From: Streptomyces sp. 11x1
Lineage (GTDB): Bacteria > Actinomycetota > Actinomycetes > Streptomycetales > Streptomycetaceae
Assembly: GCF_032598905.1 (NCBI RefSeq)
Contig: NZ_CP122458.1
Location: forward strand, 3,658,001 to 3,722,000
Direction: 5' to 3'
DNA length: 64,000 nt
Shown: positions 1 to 9,401 of the stretch, piece by piece
Numbering within the stretch: position 1 is the first letter of the stretch
Layout of the letters: each line of letters starts with the position of its first letter
Translations under genes and position numbers: made by a program
Notes under the pieces: generated by a model
Database searches by the model: none
What the model was told of the DNA's origin: nothing
What the model saw: the letters and a program-made list of their open reading frames with translations, nothing else

Positions 1-277
1 AGGCCCGGATGCCGGGCTCCTCGGCGGCCATCAGCCGGTCCAGGGCTTGGTGTTCGCCGGCCGGGTCCCGCTCCGGGGCCAGCGATCTCAGGATGTCGGC
101 CCGTCGGCGCCCCTGCGTGGCCTGCCACACGGCCTCGGGGTCCAGCCCCCGCTCCCGTGCCCAGGCCTGCCAGACCCTGCCGTGCGCGTCGGCGGTGTCG
201 AGCAGTACCCCGTCCACGTCGAAGAGGACGGTGGTGGCCGTACCGTCGCCGACCGGTCCTCCGGAACCCGTCCTCAT
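1..277 (-). CDS. HAD-family hydrolase, 5' part only
   Basis: The minus strand from ATG at 277 reads 92 codons and runs off the window edge, so only the N-terminal third is present. Residues 18-27 carry HAD motif I (FDVDGVLLDT), with the nucleophile and acid/base aspartates two residues apart, followed by the helical cap (HGRVWQAWARERGLDPE). This is the pattern of phosphoglycolate or sugar-phosphate phosphatases of the HAD superfamily. The substrate cannot be told from this fragment. It is co-directional with the ABC importer genes that end at 493, with about 215 bases between. No clear terminator or promoter was recognised in that gap, so it could belong to the same transcript. Confidence 0.72.
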   Translation of the reverse strand, partial: MRTGSGGPVGDGTATTVLFDVDGVLLDTADAHGRVWQAWARERGLDPEAVWQATQGRRRADILRSLAPERDPAGEHQALDRLMAAEEPGIRA

Positions 278-492
278 CTGGTCGCACGCCCCCGTCGACA
301 GCAGCTCTGCACGGAAGAGGGCCCGCCGTACCGCGCCGACGGCCCCGTCACCGGGACCACCACCGTCGTACGACGAGCCCTCGAAGACTCGAACGAGCCG
401 TACTCGAACCGACCGGACTCGGCCGGGCCGAACCCGATCGGGACCGACTTGCCCCGCCGGTCCAACTCTTAGGCCCGGTCCGACCCCTTGCG

Positions 493-1635
493 TCAGTCCT
501 TGGCGACCTTCGCGCCCGACTCCTCCGGCGTGCTGTCCTCCAGCGCCTTCAGCCCCGGGTCCAGTACGACGTCCTCGGCGCGGGCCTCCGTCGTCGGGTC
601 CTCCGGGAAGTGGCAGGCTGTCAGGTGGCCGGGCAGGTTGCCGGAGAGCTGGACCAGCGGCGGCTCCTCGGAGGCGCACTTGTCCTGGGCCTTCCAGCAC
701 CGCGTCCGGAAGCGGCAGCCGGACGGCGGCGAGATCGGCGAGGGCACGTCACCGGCGAGCCGGATCCGCTCCTTGGCCTCGACCTCGTCGTCGATCGCCA
801 CCTCGGGCACCGCCGAGAGCAGGGCGTGGGTGTACGGGTGGCGGGGCCGGTTGTAGAGCGAGTCCCGGTCCGCGACCTCGACGATCTTGCCGAGGTACAT
901 GACCGCGACGCGCTTCGAGAAGTGCCGGACGATGGCGAGGTCGTGCGCGATGAAGAGGAACGCGATGCCCAGCTCCTCCTGGACCTTCTGGAGGAGGTTG
1001 ACGACCTGCGCCTGGATCGACACGTCCAGCGCCGAGACCGGCTCGTCCGCGACGATCAGCTTCGGGTTCAGGGCGAGCGCGCGGGCCACACCGATGCGCT
1101 GGCGCTGACCACCGGAGAACTCGTGCGGGAAGCGGTTGTAGTGCTCGGGGTTGAGACCGACCAGTTCGAGGAGCTCGCGGACCTTGTTCTCCCGGCCGCC
1201 CTCGGGGTTGATCCCGTTGACCTCCATCGGCGACTTGATGATCGTGCCGACCGTCTGCCGCGGGTTGAGGGAGGAGTACGGGTCCTGGAAGATCATCTGG
1301 ATCTCGGACCGCACCGGCGCCAGCTGCTTGCGCGAGGCGTGGGTGATGTCCTGGTCCTGGTAGGTGATCTTCCCGCCGGTGGGCTCCAGGAGCCGGGTGA
1401 TCAGCCGCCCGGTCGTGGACTTGCCACAGCCCGACTCACCGACCAGACCGACGCTCTCGCCGACCCCGACGGTCAGGTCGATGCCGTCCACGGCCTGGAC
1501 CGCACCGACCTTGCGTTTGATCGGGAAGCCGCCGTAGATGGGGAAGTGCTTCGTCAGCCCCTCGACCCGGAGCAGCGTCTCGGCCGCGGTGTCCTGGGAG
1601 CCCTGCTGTGCGGGGAGGGTGAGGTTGTCGCTCAT
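493..1635 (-). CDS. bldKE: Oligopeptide ABC transporter ATPase (DppF/OppF type, BldKE-like)
   Basis: 380-residue cytoplasmic ATP-binding subunit of a peptide importer. Walker A is GESGCGKST at residues 66-74. A Q-loop ([12 protein letters not shown]), an ABC signature (FSGGQRQR) and Walker B ([12 protein letters not shown]) follow in order. The C-terminal Cys-containing oligopeptide/dipeptide extension ([11 protein letters not shown]) is the usual OppF/DppF tail. It is the last of five co-directional importer genes and starts 14 bases after the preceding ATPase gene stops. The gene symbol rests on operon order (permease, binding protein, permease, ATPase, ATPase) and remembered synteny with S. 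coelicolor bldK next to typA, not on an alignment. Function as a peptide-import ATPase is secure; a role in aerial growth is inferred. Confidence 0.9.
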   Translation of the reverse strand: MSDNLTLPAQQGSQDTAAETLLRVEGLTKHFPIYGGFPIKRKVGAVQAVDGIDLTVGVGESVGLVGESGCGKSTTGRLITRLLEPTGGKITYQDQDITHASRKQLAPVRSEIQMIFQDPYSSLNPRQTVGTIIKSPMEVNGINPEGGRENKVRELLELVGLNPEHYNRFPHEFSGGQRQRIGVARALALNPKLIVADEPVSALDVSIQAQVVNLLQKVQEELGIAFLFIAHDLAIVRHFSKRVAVMYLGKIVEVADRDSLYNRPRHPYTHALLSAVPEVAIDDEVEAKERIRLAGDVPSPISPPSGCRFRTRCWKAQDKCASEEPPLVQLSGNLPGHLTACHFPEDPTTEARAEDVVLDPGLKALEDSTPEESGAKVAKD

Positions 1636-1649
1636 GATCTCGGTTCTCC

Positions 1650-2711
1650 CTAGCGCAGCCGGGGCTGGATCTTGTCGATGAAGATGGACTGCTTCTGGTC
1701 CGCCGTCAGGTGGCAGGCAGAGGCACGCCCCTCGCCGAGCGGCGGCCGCTCCGTGCTGCAGCGGTTGCCGGTGACCTCACCGGTGAACGCGCAGCGCGGG
1801 TGGAACGGGCAGCCGGTGGGCGGGTTGAGCAGGCTGGGCGGGGACCCCGGGATCGGGGTGAGCGCCTGCGCGGTGTCGCCGCCGAGGCGGGGCATCGAGC
1901 TGAGCAGACCCCAGGTGTAGGGGTGCTTGGGGTTGCGCAGCACCTCACGGACGCTGCCGCGCTCCACGGCCCGGCCCGAGTACATCACCAGCAGGTCGTC
2001 GGCCATGTCGGAGATGACGCCGAGGTCGTGGGTGATGAAGATGATCGCGGAACCGAACTCCTGCTGCAGATCCTTGAGCAGGTCGAGGATCTGCGCCTGG
2101 ACGGTCACGTCGAGCGCCGTGGTCGGCTCGTCCGCGATCAGCAGGTCGGGGTCGCAGACCAGGGCCATGGCGATCATGGCGCGCTGGCGCATGCCGCCGG
2201 AGAACTGGTGCGGGTAGTCGTCCACGCGGGTCTGCGGATGCGGGATGCCGACCTTGGCCAGCATCTCGATCGCCCGCTGCCGGGCCTCCTTCTTGGAGGC
2301 GCCGGTGTGCTTCATGAACGGCTCGGCGATCTGCCGGCCCACCGTGTAGTACGGCGAGAGCGCCGTCAGCGGGTCCTGGAAGATCATCGCCACCTTGTTG
2401 CCGCGGAGCTGCTCCAGCTCCTTCTCCTTGGCGGTGACGAGTTCCTTCCCGTCGAGGATGATCTCGCCCTCGACGGTGGTGCTCCTGGGGTTGTGCAGAC
2501 CGAGGACGGTCAGGTTGGTCACGGACTTGCCGGAGCCCGACTCACCCACGATGCCCAGCGTCTTGCCGCGCTCGACGTCGAAGGAGAGCCCGTCGACGGC
2601 CTTGACTATGCCGTCCTCGGTGGAGAACCGCACCCGCAGGTCGCGGACCGAGAGGAAGGCCTCCGGCCCGGTCGGGGCCTTCTCACCTTCGGTCTTGGTC
2701 AGAGTGGTCAC
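1650..2711 (-). CDS. bldKD: Oligopeptide ABC transporter ATPase (DppD/OppD type, BldKD-like)
   Basis: 353-residue ATPase, partner of the following ATPase gene in an asymmetric importer. Walker A is GESGSGKS at residues 56-63, with Q-loop [16 protein letters not shown], signature [15 protein letters not shown] and Walker [17 protein letters not shown]. The C-terminal oligopeptide-transporter extension has the typical Cys pattern ([10 protein letters not shown] and CSTERPP). It starts ten bases after the upstream permease gene stops and ends 14 bases before the next ATPase gene, so one transcript is expected. DppD-like rather than DppF-like is inferred from the MRQRAM signature and gene order. 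Confidence 0.9.
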   Translation of the reverse strand: MTTLTKTEGEKAPTGPEAFLSVRDLRVRFSTEDGIVKAVDGLSFDVERGKTLGIVGESGSGKSVTNLTVLGLHNPRSTTVEGEIILDGKELVTAKEKELEQLRGNKVAMIFQDPLTALSPYYTVGRQIAEPFMKHTGASKKEARQRAIEMLAKVGIPHPQTRVDDYPHQFSGGMRQRAMIAMALVCDPDLLIADEPTTALDVTVQAQILDLLKDLQQEFGSAIIFITHDLGVISDMADDLLVMYSGRAVERGSVREVLRNPKHPYTWGLLSSMPRLGGDTAQALTPIPGSPPSLLNPPTGCPFHPRCAFTGEVTGNRCSTERPPLGEGRASACHLTADQKQSIFIDKIQPRLR

Positions 2712-2721
2712 GGTATTTCTC

Positions 2722-3699
2722 CTAGCTGAGGCGCACGCGCGGGTCGATGTAGGCGTAGGCGATGTCCACGATGATGTTCAGCAACAGGATGAAGAAGGCG
2801 CCGAACAGCATCACGCCCATCGTCAGCGGGATGTCCTTGTCGAGCGAGGAGTTGACCGCGAGACGCCCGAGGCCGGCCAGGTCGAAGGTGAATTCCGTGA
2901 CGACCGCGCCGGACAGCAGCGCGCTCAGGTCCATGCCGATGATGGTGACGATCGGGATGAGTGAACCACGCCAGGCATAACGGAAGAATACGTACCGCTG
3001 CTTCATGCCCTTGGCCCGGGCCGTGCGGACGTGTTCCTCCGAGAGCTGCTCGATCATGGTCGAGCGGGCCATACGCGTGTACTGGGCGGTGAAGATGGTG
3101 GCCATGACGGCCCAGGGGATCAGCAGGCCCATGAACCAGCCCCCCGGATCATCGCTGAGCGGCACGTACTTGGGACTCTCCATCCAGCCCGTGCTGTAGA
3201 CGAAGATGCCGAGGACGATCGGGCCGAGGAAGTAGATCTGGAAGGAGCTGAGCACCATCGAGGCGCCGCTGACGGCCTTGTCGACGGCGGTGCCGCGCTT
3301 CCAGGCGGCGAGCAGACCGGTACCGAGGCCGAACACCAGGAAGATGAGCAGACCGCCGAGGGTCAGCGACAGGGTGAGCGGGAAGCTGTCGACGATGGAG
3401 TCCCAGACGAAGTCACCGCTGTGGAAGGACATGCCCAGGCAAGGTGCTGAGCAGTGCCCCACCGCGAAGTCCCGGCCGACCACTATGCCGGACATGAACT
3501 CCCAGAACTGCGTGGTGATGGGCTTGTCGAGACCGAGGTTCTCTCTGATGACCGCGATGTTCTCGGGGGAGCAGTTCTTGCCGCAGGACAGCTGCGCGAA
3601 GTCTTGGGGGATCGTATAGAACAGGAAGAACGTGAAGGCGCCGATCAGGAACATGATGACGACGGCGCCGATCAGCCTGCGGATGAGGAACTGAAGCAT
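2722..3699 (-). CDS. bldKC: Oligopeptide ABC transporter permease (DppB type, BldKC-like)
   Basis: 325-residue integral membrane protein. It opens with a membrane helix (residues about 8-28, VVIMFLIGAFTFFLFY), has the DppB-type periplasmic segment, and carries about five further helices. The EAA-type coupling loop that contacts the ATPases is visible as EEHVRTARAKGMKQR before the last helices. The extracellular segment contains two Cys pairs (SCGKNC and HCSAPC), somewhat unusual for this family and possibly disulfide forming. It follows the binding-protein gene after a 108-base gap holding a strong hairpin, and is followed closely by the two ATPase genes. Confidence 0.88.
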   Translation of the reverse strand: MLQFLIRRLIGAVVIMFLIGAFTFFLFYTIPQDFAQLSCGKNCSPENIAVIRENLGLDKPITTQFWEFMSGIVVGRDFAVGHCSAPCLGMSFHSGDFVWDSIVDSFPLTLSLTLGGLLIFLVFGLGTGLLAAWKRGTAVDKAVSGASMVLSSFQIYFLGPIVLGIFVYSTGWMESPKYVPLSDDPGGWFMGLLIPWAVMATIFTAQYTRMARSTMIEQLSEEHVRTARAKGMKQRYVFFRYAWRGSLIPIVTIIGMDLSALLSGAVVTEFTFDLAGLGRLAVNSSLDKDIPLTMGVMLFGAFFILLLNIIVDIAYAYIDPRVRLS

Positions 3700-3751
3700 G
3701 GCGGGTGGATGCTCTCTTCGAAAACGCGGCGGTCGGAGGGGGTGGTACCGA

Positions 3752-3789
3752 CCGCGGGGGTGCGCTCCGCCTGGCGCACACCCCCGCGG
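3752..3789 (-). terminator. GC-rich hairpin between binding-protein and permease genes
   Basis: Arms CCGCGGGGG (3752-3760) and CCCCCGCGG (3781-3789) are exact complements. They are extended inward by TGCGC/GCGCA, giving a very stable stem just after the binding-protein stop at 3808. There is no U-tract. In binding-protein-dependent importers such hairpins often stop part of the transcription or protect the upstream message, so the binding protein is made in excess. That role is inferred. A second weaker stem (CGGTCGG/CCGACCG, about 3730-3754) overlaps it and could be an alternative fold. Confidence 0.55.
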
Positions 3790-3807
3790 ATCAGCCGGGC
3801 TGACGGA

Positions 3808-5610
3808 TTACGGCTGCTTCAGGAACAGGTCGTTGATGTCGATGTAGCTCGACTCCGTGCTGTACCGGGCACCACCGATGTTCGATCCGAAGAGCTGGAT
3901 CTGCTTCGAGTAGTAGACCGGGGCGGCCGGGTTGATCTCCTCCACGATGCGGTGGTGAGCCTCTTCCCACGTCTTGGCGGCAGCCTCGGGCTCCTCGGTC
4001 AGCGCCTTCTTGATGAGGGCGTTGACCTTGTCGTCGTTGATGTGCGAGTAGTTCGAGGCACCGTCGGCGATGAGGGTGCCGTCGTAGACCGGCGTGATGA
4101 CCGTGGACGGGGAGGACCAGTCCTGGCCCCAGCCGGTCATGTAGATGTCGTACGGGTTGTCCAGCTTGCCGACCTGCTCGTAGAAGCTGGCCCGGTCGAC
4201 CTCCTTGGCCTGGACGTCGAAGCCGAGCTTGCCCAGCGCGTCCTTGATGATCACCTGCTGAGCCTGGCCGCGCGGAGTGTTGGAGTAGGCGTAGGTGAGC
4301 TTGGTGCCCTCCTCGACACCCGCCTCCTTCAGCAGCTCCTTGGCCTTCTCCAGGTCACCGTTGGGCTTCTTGGTCTTGCCGAACGGGTCGTACGACGCGT
4401 CGTAGCCCGGCAGCGTCGGCGCCAGCAGACCACCGGCGACCTCACCGCCGTAGCGGCCACCGTCGGCCTGGACCATGGCCTGGGACGGGAGCGCGTACGT
4501 GATCGCGTCGCGGACCTTCTTGTCCTTCACCTTGGCACTGTCAAGGTTGAAGTTCAGCTGCCACACGTAGGGCTGGTAGCCCTGGATGGTGCGCTTCTTG
4601 GTCTCGGCATTGCCGATGACCGTCGACATCTGCGCCGGGTCCACGGAGTCCGTGAACTGGATGGCGTTCTTGGCCTCGCCCTGGTCGGCGATCAGACGCT
4701 TGGTCTGGCTGGCCTGGTCGATGGTGTTGGTGAAGTTGTAGCCGTCGACGTACTGGTGGCGCACCGAGTCCGTCTTCGGGTCCCACTGGTCGTTCTTGAC
4801 CAGCTTCAGCGACTTGCCGGCCTTGAGCTCGGAGATCTTGTAAGGGCCGAGGGAGGCCGGCGCCTTGTCGTACTTCTCCTTCGTGTCCTGCTTCTCGGGC
4901 ACGATGGCGTAGCCGGCCATGGCCAGGGCCTGGGGCAGGTCCGGGCGCGGCTGGTCGAAGTGGAAGACGACCGTCTTGTCGTCCGGGGTCTCCAGGACGG
5001 AGTCCGGGAGGTGCTTGCCCTTGTACGGACCGTCCGGCAGCGCCTTGCGGTAGTCGGAGCCCGACAGCCAGCTCTGGATGTACGACGGGCCGTCGAAGAT
5101 GACCTTGGAGTACTGGCGCTCGATGGTGTGGCGGACGTCGGCCGAGGTGATGACGTTGCCGTCCTCGTCCTTGATGCCATCCTTGAGCGTGTACGTCCAG
5201 GTCTTGCCGCCGTCGGAGGACTTGCCGGAGTCGGTGGCGATGTCACCGACGACCGTCAGGTTGCCCTTGTCGTCCTCCTGGTAGTTCGTCAGACCGCGGT
5301 GGATCAGGTTCGCGAGCTGACCGGCGTCGGAGACGTAGATCTGGCCCGGGTCCAGGTGGGTGATGTCCGACTGCTGGTAGACGTTGATGACACCGCCGGA
5401 CTTGGCGCCCTTGACTTCCTCGGCCGGGCCGGTGGACGCAGCGGCGTCACCGTAAGCGACAGGCTTCGACTGCTCGGCGGCGTCCTCCTTGCTCTTGGAG
5501 GTGTCCTTCGTGTTGCTCTTGCCGTTGTCCGCGCAGCCGGCCAGCGCGAGCGAACCGGCCACGAGGGCGACGGCCACGGCGCGCGTGGTGCGGTTTCTGA
5601 TGGGCTTCAT
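3808..5610 (-). CDS. bldKB: Oligopeptide-binding lipoprotein (SBP family 5, BldKB-like)
   Basis: 600-residue extracellular solute-binding lipoprotein. The start chosen is ATG at 5610, giving a classic lipoprotein signal: positive n-region (KPIRNRTTR), hydrophobic stretch and lipobox LALAGC with the lipidated Cys at residue 26. The frame stays open 96 bases further upstream, but that extension would bury the signal peptide. After a Ser/Lys/Glu-rich linker (residues about 27-65) the mature part has the family 5 pattern (GGVINVYQQSDITHLDPGQIYVS, later ADVRHTIERQY). It sits between the two permease genes, as in bldK, with hairpins on both sides. In S. coelicolor BldKB is needed to import an extracellular peptide signal for aerial growth; that role is inferred here from order and synteny. 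Confidence 0.88.
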   Translation of the reverse strand: MKPIRNRTTRAVAVALVAGSLALAGCADNGKSNTKDTSKSKEDAAEQSKPVAYGDAAASTGPAEEVKGAKSGGVINVYQQSDITHLDPGQIYVSDAGQLANLIHRGLTNYQEDDKGNLTVVGDIATDSGKSSDGGKTWTYTLKDGIKDEDGNVITSADVRHTIERQYSKVIFDGPSYIQSWLSGSDYRKALPDGPYKGKHLPDSVLETPDDKTVVFHFDQPRPDLPQALAMAGYAIVPEKQDTKEKYDKAPASLGPYKISELKAGKSLKLVKNDQWDPKTDSVRHQYVDGYNFTNTIDQASQTKRLIADQGEAKNAIQFTDSVDPAQMSTVIGNAETKKRTIQGYQPYVWQLNFNLDSAKVKDKKVRDAITYALPSQAMVQADGGRYGGEVAGGLLAPTLPGYDASYDPFGKTKKPNGDLEKAKELLKEAGVEEGTKLTYAYSNTPRGQAQQVIIKDALGKLGFDVQAKEVDRASFYEQVGKLDNPYDIYMTGWGQDWSSPSTVITPVYDGTLIADGASNYSHINDDKVNALIKKALTEEPEAAAKTWEEAHHRIVEEINPAAPVYYSKQIQLFGSNIGGARYSTESSYIDINDLFLKQP

Positions 5611-5650
5611 GATGCCTATGCACCTACCTGTCGATAGTTGTCCACGAGTA

Positions 5651-5690
5651 CTGCCTGACGGCCCGGGAGAACCCGGGTCGGGGGCGGCAG
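5651..5690 (-). other. Intercistronic hairpin between bldKA- and bldKB-like genes
   Basis: The 103-base gap between the first permease gene and the binding-protein gene holds CCCGGG-AGAA-CCCGGG (5662-5677) inside an outer pair CTGCC (5651-5655)/GGCAG (5686-5690). This can fold into a long stem with a tetraloop immediately upstream of the binding-protein ribosome binding region. It may be a processing or stabilising site that sets the binding-protein to permease ratio. This is a sequence observation; the role is inferred. Confidence 0.45.
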
Positions 5691-5713
5691 TCCCCCCACC
5701 CACCAATGGACGA

Positions 5714-6754
5714 TTAGCGTCCGGTCTTGGGGTCGAATGCGTCCCGGACGGAGTCGCCGAGAAGGTTGAAGCAGAGCACGAAGATCACCATCGCCACGCC
5801 CGGGAAGAACATGAACATCGGGTCCTGCTCGTAGACCTTGGCGCCGAGGGCGAACATGCGGCCCCAGTCGGGGGTCGGCTCGGGGAAGCCGACACCGACG
5901 AACGAGAGGAAGGCGATGGAGAGGATCGTGCTGGGCAGGATGTACGTGCCCTGCACCAGGATCGGGGTGACGATGTTCGGCAGGATCTCCTTGCGGACGA
6001 TGCGCCAGGGCGAGGCCCCGGACACCTTGGCCGCCTCCACGAACTCACGCTCGCGCAGGGAGAGTACGGAGCTGCGCACCAGGCGGGCGAGACCCATCCA
6101 GCCGAGGAACCACATCACCAGGACGATGGCCACGGCCCGCAGATAGGTCGGCGTCTCGTCACGCGGGTCGACGAACAGCGCGGTGACGACCGGCATGAAG
6201 GCGATGAAGAACAGCTGCTGCGGGAAACCGAGGAAGAAGTCGGTGATCCGGCCCACCCAGTAGTCGACACGGCCGCCGAAGAAGCCGCCGATCATGCCGA
6301 TGAGGACACCGGTGGTCACGCTGAACAGCGTGACGATGACCGCCATGTACAGCGACGTCCGCATGCCGTACAGCAGCATCGTGAACACGTCGCGGCCCAG
6401 CTTCGGCTCGACGCCGAACCAGAAGTCACCCGACATGCCACCGAAGGAACCGGTGGGCATCGCGAAGTCGTCCAGCAGGAACGGGTAGTCGGGCTCCTGC
6501 GCGTACAGCGTGTACGGGTCCTTGCCGTACAGGCTCGAGATGACCGGCGCGAGCGCTGCGACGACGAAGAAGAAAATCACTACGCACGCGGAGACGACTC
6601 CAGTACGGTCCCGCTTGAACCGTTGCCACATCAACTGCCCGGGGGAACGACCCTCAAGCTTCTTCTCGCCCTTGGCGACCTCGGCGGTCGTCTCGAGCTC
6701 GGGGTCCAAGGCGACCGCGGACCCGGAGCCCTCGGCCTTGGTTGGACTGGTCAT
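5714..6754 (-). CDS. bldKA: Oligopeptide ABC transporter permease (DppC type, BldKA-like)
   Basis: 346-residue permease, first gene of the importer operon. The start is taken as ATG at 6754 (MTSPTKAEGSG), preceded by GGGGGA at ribosome-binding distance. The same frame extends 87 codons upstream but that part is low-GC and not protein-like. It has a cytoplasmic N-terminal tail of about 60 residues, then a helix (VVSACVVIFFFVVAALAPVI), a large periplasmic DppC-type segment and a five-helix core. The coupling loop is REFVEAAKVSGASPWRIVRKEI, close to the EAA consensus. Operon order permease, binding protein, permease, ATPase, ATPase follows. Confidence 0.88.
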   Translation of the reverse strand: MTSPTKAEGSGSAVALDPELETTAEVAKGEKKLEGRSPGQLMWQRFKRDRTGVVSACVVIFFFVVAALAPVISSLYGKDPYTLYAQEPDYPFLLDDFAMPTGSFGGMSGDFWFGVEPKLGRDVFTMLLYGMRTSLYMAVIVTLFSVTTGVLIGMIGGFFGGRVDYWVGRITDFFLGFPQQLFFIAFMPVVTALFVDPRDETPTYLRAVAIVLVMWFLGWMGLARLVRSSVLSLREREFVEAAKVSGASPWRIVRKEILPNIVTPILVQGTYILPSTILSIAFLSFVGVGFPEPTPDWGRMFALGAKVYEQDPMFMFFPGVAMVIFVLCFNLLGDSVRDAFDPKTGR

Positions 6755-7158
6755 GTCTGTTCTTCCCCCGGGGGGTTGGAGAGTTGAGCGCAGCACAGAT
6801 ACCGGCAGGTTCTGTGGTTTGGGGGAACTTTCGCCAAACGGGTCAACGCGCGTCAAGGGCGGAAGGCATAGGGATCTCCCTACCGTCCATATTTTGAGCA
6901 AAAATTGCAAAGATTGACACCTGGTCGCGCTTGACAGGTGAGACGAGAACCCGGCGAATCGGGCATACGCGGAACGATTTTTGTTTACATGTCCGAAACT
7001 TGATCGCTGGAACACCGATATCCGAACAGCGCTTCACAGCACACAGACAGTGAACCGAAAGATCGCGCACGGAAGTCCAGCCTCCCCCGCGGCCTCTTCA
7101 CACGCTCCCCCGAATCCCCTGCATCCCCACCGCATCTCCCCCGTATGCGGGCAGGCCG
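6755..7158. promoter_or_regulatory. Upstream region of the bldK-type operon
   Basis: No convincing gene lies between the importer operon start and the typA terminator. The stretch 6840-7030 is markedly AT-richer than its surroundings and contains CACCTG (6918-6923) and CAGGTG (6935-6940) as an inverted repeat with an 11-base spacer; each is preceded on the plus strand by TTGACA. This is the likely promoter/operator zone for the minus-strand importer operon. The exact -35/-10 pair is not clear. A 76-codon open frame at 6981-7211 has poor codon bias and was not called. Confidence 0.5.
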
Positions 7159-7196
7159 GAAGCCCGGTCCTCCAGTACGCGGAGAACCGGGGCTTC
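7159..7196 (-). terminator. Probable typA terminator hairpin
   Basis: GAAGCCCGGTCCTCC (7159-7173) and GGAGAACCGGGGCTTC (7181-7196) pair over about 14 positions with one mismatch/bulge and a seven-base loop. It starts about 40 bases after the typA stop on the minus strand. There is no U-run, as is usual in Streptomyces. Confidence 0.6.
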
Positions 7197-7238
7197 GCTC
7201 AAGGCAATTGACGCAGCGTCAGCCGTGTCGGCCGAACG

Positions 7239-9146
<1,908 letters not shown>

Positions 9147-9346
9147 AGTGAGGCGCTTCTCCCGGAGTGTGAGGACGGCCTGCGCTGACATCTGTGTCGC
9201 GCGGACCCTGCCGGGCTGGACACGCCACGGCCTCACCCCATGGTACGGGGCCGCGGGCACCGAGGCTCCCCGGGCCGCTCCGGCCCAGCTCGGACCGGCT
9301 CAGCCCCAGCTCAGACGGGTTCCGGGCCGCCCGGCCCGCGTACGTC

Positions 9347-9379
9347 GGCCGCCGCCCCGTGCGATACGGGGCGGCGGCC
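9347..9379 (-). terminator. Perfect hairpin after the second binding-protein gene
   Basis: GGCCGCCGCCCCGT (9347-9360), loop GCGAT, ACGGGGCGGCGGCC (9366-9379): a perfect 14-bp stem, 22 bases after the minus-strand lipoprotein gene stops at 9402. There is no U-tract. It probably separates this transcript from typA. Confidence 0.7.
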
Positions 9380-9401
9380 GGGGTCCGTCAGGGACGGTCC
9401 G

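Noticed and set aside
6981..7211. A 76-codon frame between bldKA-like and typA genes
   Set aside because: Poor third-position GC compared with real genes here; overlaps promoter-like AT-rich DNA and the typA terminator.
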